A DNA stretch of 37,697 nt from Thermoleophilia bacterium. GTDB taxonomy: Bacteria > Actinomycetota > Thermoleophilia > Gaiellales > F1-60-MAGs149. The DNA lies in assembly GCA_009694475.1 (NCBI GenBank), contig SHUX01000008.1, forward strand, positions 1 through 37,697, in the 5' to 3' direction. Position numbers and translations under genes: made by a program. Below are positions 21,544 to 28,768 of this stretch, one piece after another. The number at the start of each line of letters is the position of its first letter. Position 1 is the first letter of the stretch. The notes under the pieces are model-generated. The model did not search any database. It saw only the letters and a program-made list of their open reading frames with translations, and was not told the DNA's origin.

Positions 21544-22692
21544 GTGGATCTGTATGAGCATCAGGGCAAAGAGTTGTTCGCGAAGGCGGGTATCGCCGTT
21601 GCCGAGGGTCGGATTGCCTTCACGGTCGCCGAGGCGCGCGCAGCGGCCGAGGAACTCGGTGGCACGGTCGTCGTCAAGAGCCAGGTGCTCGTGGGTGGTC
21701 GCGGCAAGGCGGGTGGCGTCAAGGTTGTCAAGGATGCTGACGCGGCTGAGGCTGCAGCCGAGGCGATCCTCGGCCTCGACATCAAGGGGCACATTACGCG
21801 TCGTCTGCTGATCGAGCGCGGTGTGGCGATCGCTAAGGAGTACTACGTCTCGATCACCTTCGATCGTTCGGCCAAGATGCCGCTGTTGATGTTGACGACG
21901 ATGGGCGGCATGGATGTCGAGGATGTGGCCGAGAATCATCCCGACATGCTGGCACGCCTGCATGTCGATCCGGCGCTCGGCTTTCGCGGTTTCCACGGTG
22001 TGCAGTTGATGGCCGCCGCGGGCATTCCTGTCGATGAGCGCAAGGCGGTGGGTGCGATGCTGGCCCAGCTCTACGGCGTCTTCGAGGCCGAAGACGCGAT
22101 GCTGGTCGAGGTCAATCCGCTCGTCTTTCTCGACGATGGCACGCTGCTTGCCGCCGATGCCAAGGTGACGATCGACGACAACGCGCTCTATCGCCACCCG
22201 GATGTGGAGGCGATGCGCGATCTGGCGGCGATGGATCCGCAGGAGCAGGCGGCGCGCGAGAGTCATCTCGCTTACGTCAAACTCGATGGTGACGTCGGCA
22301 TTCTCGGTAATGGTGCTGGCCTCGTGATGAGCACCGTCGACGTGATCGCACAGGCAGGTGGTCGTCCGGCCAACTTCCTCGACGTTGGTGGTGGCGCGAG
22401 CGCGGAGAAGATCACGACGGCGCTCGAGATTGTGCTCAGCAACGACAAGGTCAACAGCGTCTTGTTCAATATCTTTGGCGGGATCACGCGCTGCGACGAG
22501 GTCGCTAAGGGCCTGCTTGGCGCGCTCGAGGCGACCGAGATTCGCGCGCCGATTGTTGTGCGTCTCGACGGCACGAATGCCGAGCAGGGACGCGCCCTGC
22601 TTACCGAGGCGGCGCGCCCCGAGATTACGGTCGAGAAGACGATGCTTGAGGCTGCGGCGACCGCTGTCCGCCTGGCCAAGGAAGCGAGCTAG
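21544..22692 (+). CDS. sucC: Succinate-CoA ligase, beta subunit
   Basis: The nucleotide-binding subunit of succinyl-CoA synthetase, which converts succinyl-CoA to succinate with ATP or GTP formation. 382 aa (usual ~388): MDLYEHQGKELF start, ATP-grasp region with VVKSQVLVGGRGKAGGVK (about 43-60), EVNPLVF (about 191-197), and C-terminal CoA-ligase part with NFLDVGGGAS and NIFGGITRCDEVAKG. Start GTG at 21544 has GGGAGG upstream; the ORF track begins far too early, inside the previous gene. sucD follows after 2 nt. Placed behind the propionyl-CoA genes, it completes the route from propionyl-CoA to succinate. Confidence 0.95.
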   Translation: MDLYEHQGKELFAKAGIAVAEGRIAFTVAEARAAAEELGGTVVVKSQVLVGGRGKAGGVKVVKDADAAEAAAEAILGLDIKGHITRRLLIERGVAIAKEYYVSITFDRSAKMPLLMLTTMGGMDVEDVAENHPDMLARLHVDPALGFRGFHGVQLMAAAGIPVDERKAVGAMLAQLYGVFEAEDAMLVEVNPLVFLDDGTLLAADAKVTIDDNALYRHPDVEAMRDLAAMDPQEQAARESHLAYVKLDGDVGILGNGAGLVMSTVDVIAQAGGRPANFLDVGGGASAEKITTALEIVLSNDKVNSVLFNIFGGITRCDEVAKGLLGALEATEIRAPIVVRLDGTNAEQGRALLTEAARPEITVEKTMLEAAATAVRLAKEAS

Positions 22693-22694
22693 TC

Positions 22695-23570
22695 ATGGCC
22701 GTGATTGCCACCAAAGACACGCGCCTGGTTGTCCAGGGCATCACTGGGCGTGAGGGCACGTTTCATGCGCTACGCAACCGCGACTACGGAACCAATGTTG
22801 TCGCGGGCGTTACGCCTGGTCGTGCCGGGCAGGATGTTGAGGGCATTCCGGTTTTCGACGCTGTTGTCGATGCCGTTGAGCAGCAAGGCGCCAATACGGC
22901 ACTGGTGATCGTGCCGCCGCGCTTTGCAGCCGAGGCGATCCTCGAGGCCGCCGAGGCGGGTGTGGCGCAGATTATCTGCATCACCGAGGGTATCCCCGCC
23001 CACGACATGCTCGAGGTCTACCACTACATTCGACCGCGCGGCATTCACCTGCTCGGGCCGAACTGCCCGGGTGCGCTTTCGCCTGGTATCGCCAATATCG
23101 GCATCATTCCGGCCGAGGTCTTCAAGCCCGGCCCGATTGGCTTGATGTCGCGTTCTGGCACGCTCACGTACCAAATCGGTGGCGAGCTGGCAGCCAAGGG
23201 TCTCGGCAACTCGACGATTATTGGTCTCGGTGGCGATCCCGTCATTGGGACGTCGTTTATCGACGCGCTCGACCTTTTTCAGGCCGACGACGAGACCGAG
23301 TTCATCGTGATGGTTGGCGAGATCGGCGGCAACGAGGAGGAGAAGGCGGCCGAGGTGATTGCCGAGCGCATCACGAAGCCCGTTGTCGCCTACATCGCAG
23401 GCTTCGAGGCGCCTCCGGGCAAGACGATGGGCCATGCGGGTGCGATCATCTCCGGCTCGGCGGGCACGGCTGCTGCCAAGCAGGAGGCGCTCGAGGCGAA
23501 GGGCGTTCGCGTCGGCACGAACCCGACCGAGGCTGCGCAGATCATGGCCGACCTTGTTGGTAATCGCTAA
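22695..23570 (+). CDS. sucD: Succinate-CoA ligase, alpha subunit
   Basis: Binds CoA and carries the phosphohistidine intermediate. The 291 aa show the CoA-binding N-terminal domain (LVVQGITGREGTFHA, about 10-24; GVTPGRAGQ about 36-44), GPNCPGALSPG (about 119-129), GEIGGNEEEKAAE (about 207-219) and GHAGAIISGSAGTA, whose histidine (about 245) is the phosphorylation site. The length is normal. It is coupled to sucC by a 2-nt gap. A perfect palindrome, CGCGCTAGCGCG, lies 18 nt after the stop. Confidence 0.96.
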   Translation: MAVIATKDTRLVVQGITGREGTFHALRNRDYGTNVVAGVTPGRAGQDVEGIPVFDAVVDAVEQQGANTALVIVPPRFAAEAILEAAEAGVAQIICITEGIPAHDMLEVYHYIRPRGIHLLGPNCPGALSPGIANIGIIPAEVFKPGPIGLMSRSGTLTYQIGGELAAKGLGNSTIIGLGGDPVIGTSFIDALDLFQADDETEFIVMVGEIGGNEEEKAAEVIAERITKPVVAYIAGFEAPPGKTMGHAGAIISGSAGTAAAKQEALEAKGVRVGTNPTEAAQIMADLVGNR

Positions 23571-23587
23571 GCCGAACGCGATGGTGT

Positions 23588-23599
23588 CGCGCTAGCGCG
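23588..23599. other. Perfect 12-bp palindrome after sucD
   Basis: CGCGCTAGCGCG reads the same on both strands, 17 nt after the sucD stop and about 107 nt before the aminotransferase gene. There is no T-run. It could be part of a terminator or a protein-binding site; no function is assigned. Confidence 0.4.
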
Positions 23600-23693
23600 T
23601 GACGATCACCGACGTCGCTTGGCCAACCTCAGCCGCGCGCCCATCGTGTCCAATCGCTCCGTCACAGCCGCCGCACACGGCCGCGTGGATTCG

Positions 23694-23699
23694 TAGACT
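23694..23699 (+). promoter_or_regulatory. -10 box for the leaderless aminotransferase gene
   Basis: TAGACT, GCGAGGC (7 nt), ATG at 23707. It supports this ATG over the upstream start in the ORF track. Confidence 0.6.
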
Positions 23700-23706
23700 G
23701 CGAGGC

Positions 23707-24783
23707 ATGGCCACTGTCTCCTTTGCACGCGGCGTTCCGTCCGCAGACCTCCTACCCATCGACGAACTGAAGAGCGCGATCGTGCGCGCGATGGACAAGG
23801 ATGCGGCGGGGATGCTGCTCTATGGCGACCCGATGGGCTACCTGCCGCTGCGCACGTGGATTGGTGATCGCTGGGGTTTCGATCCGGCTGGCGTCTTCGT
23901 GACGAACGGCTCGCTGCAGGCCTTCGCGTTCCTGGCTGAGGTGTTGTTTGCCGGCTCGGGTGGCCGTGCCGCTGTCGAGGCTCCGACGTACGACCGCACG
24001 ATCCTGACGTTGAAGCGTTTTGGCGCGACGGTCGACGCCTATCCGCTGCTCGAGGACGGCATCGATGTCGATGCGCTTGAGGCTGCGATCAAGGCTGGTA
24101 AGACGCCGGGGTTGGTCTACATCATCCCGAACTTCCAAAACCCGGCCGGTAATGTCACGACGCTCGCCGTCCGTCAGCGCCTCGTCGATTTGGCAGCCGA
24201 GCATGGCTTCTGGATCTTCGAGGACGACCCGTATGGCGACCTGCGCTTCTCGGGCAAGGACGTCGCCCGGATGGTCGATCTCGATACGGCTGGTCGCGTG
24301 ATCTACTCGACGTCCTTTACGAAGACGATCGCCCCCGGCATTCGCTCCGGTGCTTTGCTGTTGCCGGAAGAACTGCGCAAGCAAATGGCGTACATCGCCA
24401 ACCAGACTTACATTGGTGCGGTGCACTTTGCCCATGCCGCCGTGGCCGAGTATTGCGCGGCCGGTGAGTTCGACAAGGGCCTCGACCGCGTGCGTCCGCA
24501 GTTGGAGGCCCGCAAGGACGCCTTGGTTGTTGCGCTCGACGCGCACCTCGGCGACCGCTTCTCGTATCGCGCGCCCGAGGGTGGCTACTTTCTTTGGGGC
24601 AAGCTCGATGGTGTCGACTGCGATGCCCTGCTGCCGAAGGCGAGCGAGGCCGGCGTGCCGTTCGTCAAGGGCTCTGACTTCTTCGTCGACGGCTCTGGCA
24701 AGGACCACCTCCGTCTCGCCTTCTCGGCCGTCAAGCCCGAGGAGATGGACGAGGGCATCGCCCGTCTCGCCGAACTTCTCTAG
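23707..24783 (+). CDS. PLP-dependent aminotransferase, class I fold (LysN/2-aminoadipate type)
   Basis: A 358-aa fold-type I aminotransferase. Visible: YGDPMGYLPLR (39-49, the substrate loop of the 2-aminoadipate/MocR-like subgroup), TNGSLQAF (66-73), APTYDRT (92-98), NFQNPAGN (142-149), EDDPYGDLR (172-180, PLP-pyridine Asp/Tyr), STSFTKTIAPGIRSG (201-215) with the Schiff-base Lys206, and a C-terminal substrate-carboxylate Arg in LRLAFS. Relatives use 2-aminoadipate, aromatic or branched amino acids, and the exact donor is unknown. No HTH domain is fused, so it is an enzyme rather than a MocR regulator. It converges on the LapA-like gene. Confidence 0.9.
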   Translation: MATVSFARGVPSADLLPIDELKSAIVRAMDKDAAGMLLYGDPMGYLPLRTWIGDRWGFDPAGVFVTNGSLQAFAFLAEVLFAGSGGRAAVEAPTYDRTILTLKRFGATVDAYPLLEDGIDVDALEAAIKAGKTPGLVYIIPNFQNPAGNVTTLAVRQRLVDLAAEHGFWIFEDDPYGDLRFSGKDVARMVDLDTAGRVIYSTSFTKTIAPGIRSGALLLPEELRKQMAYIANQTYIGAVHFAHAAVAEYCAAGEFDKGLDRVRPQLEARKDALVVALDAHLGDRFSYRAPEGGYFLWGKLDGVDCDALLPKASEAGVPFVKGSDFFVDGSGKDHLRLAFSAVKPEEMDEGIARLAELL

Positions 24784-24838
24784 CCGCCATCTGCTTCCTG
24801 ATGGGGTTAGACCCGAAGCGGAGGCTGATCGCCCGAAC

Positions 24839-25081
24839 TTAGCCGTGCTGGCGGCGACGGCCGAGCATAAACGTGCCGATGATGCCGAGCACGAGTCCTA
24901 GCCCGGCGCAGGCGATCATCACCCAGATCAGTGCGGTTGTGGTCGAGAAGACGACGAACGAGATGCTGACCTGCGCCGTGTTGGCGAGGCTGAAGGCGAG
25001 CAGGTACACCAGCACGATCGCGAACACGATCAGCAGGATGTAGGGTTTGCGGTCGCTCTTTTGGGGAGTGTTGTTGTTGAT
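24839..25081 (-). CDS. LapA-like small membrane protein, apparent ATC start
   Basis: Two hydrophobic segments (YILLIVFAIVLVYLLAFSLA and LIWVMIACAGLGLVLGIIGTFML) ending in GRRRQHG, the size and layout of the LapA/DUF1049 family (small inner-membrane proteins). The ORF track starts at GTG 25027, which falls inside the first membrane helix and loses the charged N-terminus. In frame, upstream to the TAG stop at 25093-25091, there is no ATG, GTG or TTG. A TAGGGT box (25088-25093) followed by 6 nt places ATC (25081-25079) exactly where leaderless starts occur in this window, giving (M)NNNTPQKSDRKPYILL, 80 aa. Family assignment and ATC start are inference. Confidence 0.6.
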   Translation of the reverse strand: MNNNTPQKSDRKPYILLIVFAIVLVYLLAFSLANTAQVSISFVVFSTTTALIWVMIACAGLGLVLGIIGTFMLGRRRQHG

Positions 25082-25087
25082 GCAGAA

Positions 25088-25093
25088 ACCCTA
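25088..25093 (-). promoter_or_regulatory. -10 box before the LapA-like gene
   Basis: Minus-strand TAGGGT, TTCTGC, then ATC at 25081. The TAG of the box is also the in-frame stop that closes the reading frame upstream. Confidence 0.5.
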
Positions 25094-25101
25094 GGTGATC
25101 G

Positions 25102-25281
25102 CTAGGAGGCCTGCGCGGCCAATGGTGCTGCGGCGGGGCGTTCGATCAACTGTGCCTGGGGTGGCGGGACAAGGCCCGCGCGCTTTGCCAGACGAAATGT
25201 TGCACAGGGCTCGGTGCGGGGCAGTGCGCAGAGGTCGTGCACGCAGAAATAGCACTGATTACATGCGCGCGCAGACACCAA
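25102..25281 (-). CDS. Cysteine-rich small protein of unknown function (59 aa)
   Basis: This ORF is absent from the supplied track (under 60 aa, TTG/GTG start). It reads MVSARACNQCYFCVHDLC..., with five cysteines spaced C-x2-C-x2-C-x4-C-x7-C (Cys7, 10, 13, 18, 26), then TFRLAKRAGLVPPPQAQL and a Pro/Ala-rich end. AGGAG lies 6 nt before TTG 25281 and 9 nt before GTG 25278. The cysteine pattern suggests a zinc or iron-sulfur site, or disulfides; no signal peptide is present. It fills a gap of 385 nt between the LapA-like and PDZ-Lon genes on the same strand. I do not know the family. Confidence 0.72.
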   Translation of the reverse strand: MVSARACNQCYFCVHDLCALPRTEPCATFRLAKRAGLVPPPQAQLIERPAAAPLAAQAS

Positions 25282-25314
25282 CCATGGCTCCTCTAGGATT
25301 AATCAAAGGCTGCA

Positions 25315-25327
25315 AGGACGTCGTCCT
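25315..25327. other. Short hairpin upstream of the Cys-rich gene
   Basis: AGGAC-GTC-GTCCT, 34 nt upstream of the Cys-rich protein's start. TAACCT (minus strand, 25341-25346) could be the -10 of that gene, which would put this hairpin in its leader. Confidence 0.3.
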
Positions 25328-25344
25328 CAGCAACAACTTCAGGT

Positions 25345-25409
25345 TACGGTTAGGTGCATGACGACGCAAGGGCTTTGAACCCGATTTCCCCGCAATATGC
25401 GGGATTTTT
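25345..25409 (+). ncRNA. Possible short transcript with a six-codon ORF
   Basis: TACGGT (25345-25350), 7 nt, ATG (25358), then MTTQGL and TGA at 25376-25378, followed within 11 nt by a T-tailed terminator hairpin (25389-25409). Together they describe a self-contained plus-strand RNA of about 52 nt in a region where all annotated genes are on the minus strand. No -35 box is seen. Speculative. Confidence 0.3.
25389..25409 (+). terminator. Intrinsic terminator with T-tail
   Basis: CCCGCA-ATA-TGCGGG followed by ATTTTT: the only T-tailed GC hairpin I found in the window. The T-run is on the plus strand, though no plus-strand gene ends here. On the minus strand the same stem starts 9 nt after the PDZ-Lon stop and is preceded by an A-run, so it may also end that transcript. 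Confidence 0.7.
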
Positions 25410-25412
25410 GGC

Positions 25413-26444
25413 TTACGACGTGCGGGCGTGTGCGATTGCGCGTAACGCATCGGTGAAGGTGGCGACACCGACCACCTCGACGCCGCTCGGTGCGCTCTGT
25501 CGCGCTTCGGCGACGTTTTCCATCGGCACGAGAAAGAGGTCGGCGTCGACACGACCCGCACCGATTGCTTTCTGAGTGGCCCCACCGATTGGACCAACGG
25601 CGCCCTCCATCGAGAGTGTCCCTGTGGCTGCGACCCGCAGGCCGCGGAGGTCCTGGTAGTTCTTGCCGGCGCTGTAAATCTGGAGCGCGAAGGCGAGACC
25701 TGCAGAGGGACCACCAACACCTTCGACGGAGAACGTGACCTCGCGTGGTGTCGTGATCAGCATTGCCTCGCTTGGGACGATGCCGAGGATCACACCGCCT
25801 TGCGCATTTTTGATCGTGCGCGTTGAGATCGTGCGCGTTGAGACGGTGTCGGTTTCTTTTCCGCGGCGCACCTCTAGCGTGATCGCAGTGTCTGCGCCAA
25901 TGCGCGTGAGAGCGCCGCGGAGTTGCGGGGTGGTTGTCACGCGCGTGTCGTTGATGGCGAGGATGAGGTCGCCCAGTTCGGCGCCCGAGGTCGCAATCGG
26001 CGCCTGAGGATCGATGCCGACGATTCGTACGCCCTCGGCTTTGACGCTGATGGGCACGCCGAGTGCGCGTAGCCCCACGACTTTGGCTGCCGTCTGCGAG
26101 GAGTCCATGGCGACGGTGTCGAGCCGCGAGTGGTCCTCTTCACTCTCGCCGGGTTCGAGCAGCGCGTGGTTGGGGATCAGCTCGCCGCCATCGCCGACGC
26201 CAAACCAGGTTTCGTAGAGGGTCGCGTGGCGCACACCGATGGTGCTGAAGTACACCGAGCCAGCACCTTTCGGTGGACTCTCCTGTCCTTCCAGCGAGAC
26301 GACGCCGATGGTTGGGACAGCGGCGCGCGGCACGAACGCAAAGTCCTCGCTGTTGGCCTGCAGGGACCAGAGCAGGACGCCGCCGGTGACGACGAGGGTA
26401 ACGAGCGCAAAGCCGAGGATTAGGTAAAAGAGAAAGCGGCGCAT
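25413..26444 (-). CDS. Membrane-anchored PDZ-Lon (S16) protease, YlbL-like
   Basis: A 343-aa protease: one N-terminal membrane anchor (about 5-27), an extracytoplasmic region, a PDZ domain (about 125-195, with GVRIVGIDPQAPIATSGAELGDLILAIN spread over 138-165) and a Lon-type serine protease domain (about 215-335). The catalytic dyad is Ser247 (GVGGPSAGLA) and Lys292 (QKAIGAGR), the typical S16 arrangement without the Lon ATPase. B. subtilis YlbL is the known relative. It probably trims membrane or secreted proteins. A 15-bp tandem duplication encodes STRTISTRTI before the protease domain. Start ATG 26444 has no clear ribosome site. Confidence 0.9.
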   Translation of the reverse strand: MRRFLFYLILGFALVTLVVTGGVLLWSLQANSEDFAFVPRAAVPTIGVVSLEGQESPPKGAGSVYFSTIGVRHATLYETWFGVGDGGELIPNHALLEPGESEEDHSRLDTVAMDSSQTAAKVVGLRALGVPISVKAEGVRIVGIDPQAPIATSGAELGDLILAINDTRVTTTPQLRGALTRIGADTAITLEVRRGKETDTVSTRTISTRTIKNAQGGVILGIVPSEAMLITTPREVTFSVEGVGGPSAGLAFALQIYSAGKNYQDLRGLRVAATGTLSMEGAVGPIGGATQKAIGAGRVDADLFLVPMENVAEARQSAPSGVEVVGVATFTDALRAIAHARTS

Positions 26445-26515
26445 CTACGTGGTATTTCGCCGCTCCTGCGGCAATCGAATGAGAATACGTGCGATTGGCT
26501 GTGTGACTGCTGGTG

Positions 26516-26537
26516 TCTGGTTGGCATCTGGTTGGTA
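26516..26537 (+). repeat. Tandem 11-bp repeat in the agmatinase promoter
   Basis: TCTGGTTGGCA followed directly by TCTGGTTGGTA (10 of 11 identical). The 11-bp period places both copies on one face of the helix, and the first contains TTGGCA, the best -35-like hexamer, 19 nt from the -10 box. A regulator-binding site is plausible. Confidence 0.5.
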
Positions 26538-26545
26538 AGGGTCGC

Positions 26546-26551
26546 TAGAGT
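26546..26551 (+). promoter_or_regulatory. -10 box for the leaderless agmatinase gene
   Basis: TAGAGT, CTTCGC, ATG at 26558. It selects the first of two nearby in-frame ATGs (26558 and 26564). Confidence 0.62.
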
Positions 26552-26557
26552 CTTCGC

Positions 26558-27502
26558 ATGACGATGCATGAGCCAACCGACGCCCTCGCCTCGCCGCGCT
26601 TTACGGGCGTGCGCACTTTCGCCCGTTTGCCTCATCTCCCGGAGATCGATGGCGCCGACGCGGCCGTCTTTGGGATGCCCTGGGATGGTGGGACGTCGTT
26701 CCGTTCTGGCTCGCGGTTTGGTCCTGAGGCGATCCGTTCGGCCTCCGCGGTGTTGCGTCCCTACAACCCGGCTGAGGGTGTGATGGTGTTTGGCAACCTG
26801 TCGGTGGTCGACGCGGGCGATGCGCCGACGGTGCCGGGCTATATCGAGCACACGCTGCCGCGCATCGAGGAGTACGTGACGGGCATTCTCGAGCGCGGGG
26901 CGATCCCGATCGGCATGGGTGGCGATCACTCGGTGGCGCTCGCCGAGTTGCGTGCTGTGGCGAAGAAGCACGGGCCGCTGGCCTTTGTGCAGCTCGACGC
27001 GCATCACGATCTTTGGGACCAGTACAACGGTCTGCCGTATAACCACGGCACCTTTGCCAAGCGTGCGATCGAGGAGGGTCTAATCGACCCGGCCAAGTCG
27101 TTGCAGGCGGGCCAGCGCGGCTCGCTCTACGGGCCCGAGGATTATCAGGTTGCGGCCGACCTTGGCATTCGTCTGGTGCCGTGGCAGGAGCTGCGCCATT
27201 GGACGCCGGCCGAGTTTGGTGCGGCGGTCGCCGAGCGTGCGGGGGATACGCCGCTTTTCTTCTCGTTCGACATCGACTTTGTCGATCCGGGCATTGCGCC
27301 TGGTACGGGCACGCCCGAGGTGGGTGGGCCGAGTGCGGATCAGGCGCTCGATTTCGTGCGGGCGCTGAAGGGCGTCAACCTAGTTGGTGCCGATGTTGTT
27401 GAGGTCGCGCCGCAGTACGACGGTCCTGGTCAGCAGACGGCCTTGATGGCTGCCAACGTGATCTACGAGATGCTGTCCTTGCTCGCGCTTAAGCGCCACT
27501 GA
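26558..27502 (+). CDS. speB: Agmatinase/arginase-family ureohydrolase
   Basis: A binuclear-manganese enzyme hydrolysing a guanidino compound, most likely agmatine to putrescine and urea. The 314 aa carry all metal ligands: GGDHS (H124), LDAHHD (D147, H149, D151) and SFDIDFVDP (both Asp), followed by APGTGTPEVGG, the agmatinase-like substrate loop. Guanidinobutyrase or other ureohydrolases cannot be excluded from sequence alone. Its last 14 nt overlap the end of pabA on the other strand. The promoter shows a leaderless TAGAGT box and a tandem 11-bp repeat. Confidence 0.88.
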   Translation: MTMHEPTDALASPRFTGVRTFARLPHLPEIDGADAAVFGMPWDGGTSFRSGSRFGPEAIRSASAVLRPYNPAEGVMVFGNLSVVDAGDAPTVPGYIEHTLPRIEEYVTGILERGAIPIGMGGDHSVALAELRAVAKKHGPLAFVQLDAHHDLWDQYNGLPYNHGTFAKRAIEEGLIDPAKSLQAGQRGSLYGPEDYQVAADLGIRLVPWQELRHWTPAEFGAAVAERAGDTPLFFSFDIDFVDPGIAPGTGTPEVGGPSADQALDFVRALKGVNLVGADVVEVAPQYDGPGQQTALMAANVIYEMLSLLALKRH

Positions 27503-28121
27503 GGCTGAGCGCGTCGGCGATGAGGCCGTCGATAATCGCATCGTCGATCGTGTAGCCCGCTTGGCGTGCGGTGTTCGCGAGGATGCGGTAGCCGAGTGGT
27601 GTCAGTACGCTCTCGGGATGAAACTGCACGCCTTCGATCGGCAGTGTACGGTGGCGCAGCCCCATGATCAGCCCGTCTTCGAGGCGCGCCGACACGACGA
27701 GTTCGCTATCTGCGGACGGTTCGTCGGCGGCGAGTGCGTGGTAGCGCCCGGCGGCAAACGGCGAGGGTAGGCCGGCTAGCGCGCCGGCACCGTCGTGCTC
27801 GATCGCGGCGGCTTGGCCGTGCATGGCGTTCGCATTTGGGCCGACGGGGATGCCGAAGGCGACGGCGATGCACTGGTGGCCGAGGCAGATGCCGAGCACG
27901 GGGATGGCGCGGCCGAGGGTGCGGATCGCGGCTGTCGAGATGCCGGCCTCGTCGGGTCCTTGCGGGCCGGGCGAGACGATTAGCGCCCGCGGCTCGAGCG
28001 CCGAGATCTCGTCGAGCCGTGTGCTGTGTGACGGCACGACGCGGGTGGGCACACCGAGTTCGGCGAGGCGGTGCTGGATGTTGAGGACGAACGAGTCGCG
28101 GTTGTCGAGGATGACGATCAC
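27489..28121 (-). CDS. pabA: Aminodeoxychorismate synthase glutaminase subunit
   Basis: Class I glutamine amidotransferase giving ammonia to PabB. The 210 aa hold the triad: Cys79 in GICLGHQC, and His168 and Glu170 in FHPES; also the oxyanion loop SPGPQGPDEAG (50-60). It could equally serve anthranilate synthase (TrpG), but the operon with a PIKGT-type PabB and a class IV aminotransferase points to p-aminobenzoate and folate. The GTG start overlaps the pabC stop (GTGA). It is the last gene of the operon and overlaps the agmatinase gene tail-to-tail by 14 nt. Confidence 0.9.
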   Translation of the reverse strand: MIVILDNRDSFVLNIQHRLAELGVPTRVVPSHSTRLDEISALEPRALIVSPGPQGPDEAGISTAAIRTLGRAIPVLGICLGHQCIAVAFGIPVGPNANAMHGQAAAIEHDGAGALAGLPSPFAAGRYHALAADEPSADSELVVSARLEDGLIMGLRHRTLPIEGVQFHPESVLTPLGYRILANTARQAGYTIDDAIIDGLIADALSLSGA

Positions 28122-28768
28122 GGCAGCGCCCGCCAGACCGTTTGCAGTTCGTCGAAGACGGCGTCGCGCGCGATCACATGGTCGCCGACGCTGGCGATTG
28201 GGATCACTCCGCGGCCGGCTGTCAAGACGGCTGCTCCCTGTGCGACGTGGAGGTCGTCCAGGTGCACGTCGGCCTCGTCAGCGCCGGTCTCGTCGAGCGC
28301 CCAGCCGCGCGTCACGCCCTGCAGGATGCCGGCGAGGCGGGGTACGACGAGCCTGCCGTTGGCGAGTCGCACGATGATGCTGGCGCGCGTTGTCTCGCCG
28401 ACTAGGCCGTCCTCCGAGACCAGCAGCACCTCGGCGCCGTCGAACTCGGCCTCGATGACGTCGACCCACGAGCGATCGGCGATCTTGATGTGGCGCAATT
28501 CGACTGTGGGGTCGTAGATGCGCTTGATCGGTAGCGCGACGGGGGTGGTGGGGCGGGGTGGGCGCGTCACGACCTCGAGTCCGGTGTCCGCGATGTCGAT
28601 GCGGACGACGAAGGGCTGGTCGGCCTGCGCACAGACCTCGGTCAGCAGGCGATCCAACTCTGCGACCTGTGCGGGCGAGCCACCCGAGGCACCGAGCCGC
28701 GTGAGGTGGCGTTCGCGCAGGCGAATACGGCCGTCCTCGACGAGTGCGGTTTCGAAGACGGGGATCAC
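28118..28768 (-). CDS. pabC: Class IV aminotransferase fold protein, likely aminodeoxychorismate lyase
   Basis: PLP enzyme of fold type IV. In the operon with pabA and pabB it should release pyruvate from aminodeoxychorismate to give p-aminobenzoate. The 216 aa begin at a GTG overlapping the pabB stop (GTGA); the ORF track's 100-residue extension is antisense-like filler inside pabB. Visible: Lys95 in ELRHIKIADRSW (Schiff-base lysine), Glu125 in GLVGETTRAS, and LAGILQGVTRG. It is shorter than the usual ~270 aa; the N-terminal domain is trimmed (only VFETALVEDGRI and the RERHLTRL segment). A branched-chain or D-amino-acid aminotransferase role is the alternative, less likely by context. Confidence 0.85.
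   Translation of the reverse strand: MIPVFETALVEDGRIRLRERHLTRLGASGGSPAQVAELDRLLTEVCAQADQPFVVRIDIADTGLEVVTRPPRPTTPVALPIKRIYDPTVELRHIKIADRSWVDVIEAEFDGAEVLLVSEDGLVGETTRASIIVRLANGRLVVPRLAGILQGVTRGWALDETGADEADVHLDDLHVAQGAAVLTAGRGVIPIASVGDHVIARDAVFDELQTVWRALP

Noticed and set aside
24793-24819. GCTTC...GAAGC imperfect hairpin between the aminotransferase and LapA-like genes
   Set aside because: Large asymmetric bulge, no T-tract; not good enough to call a terminator.
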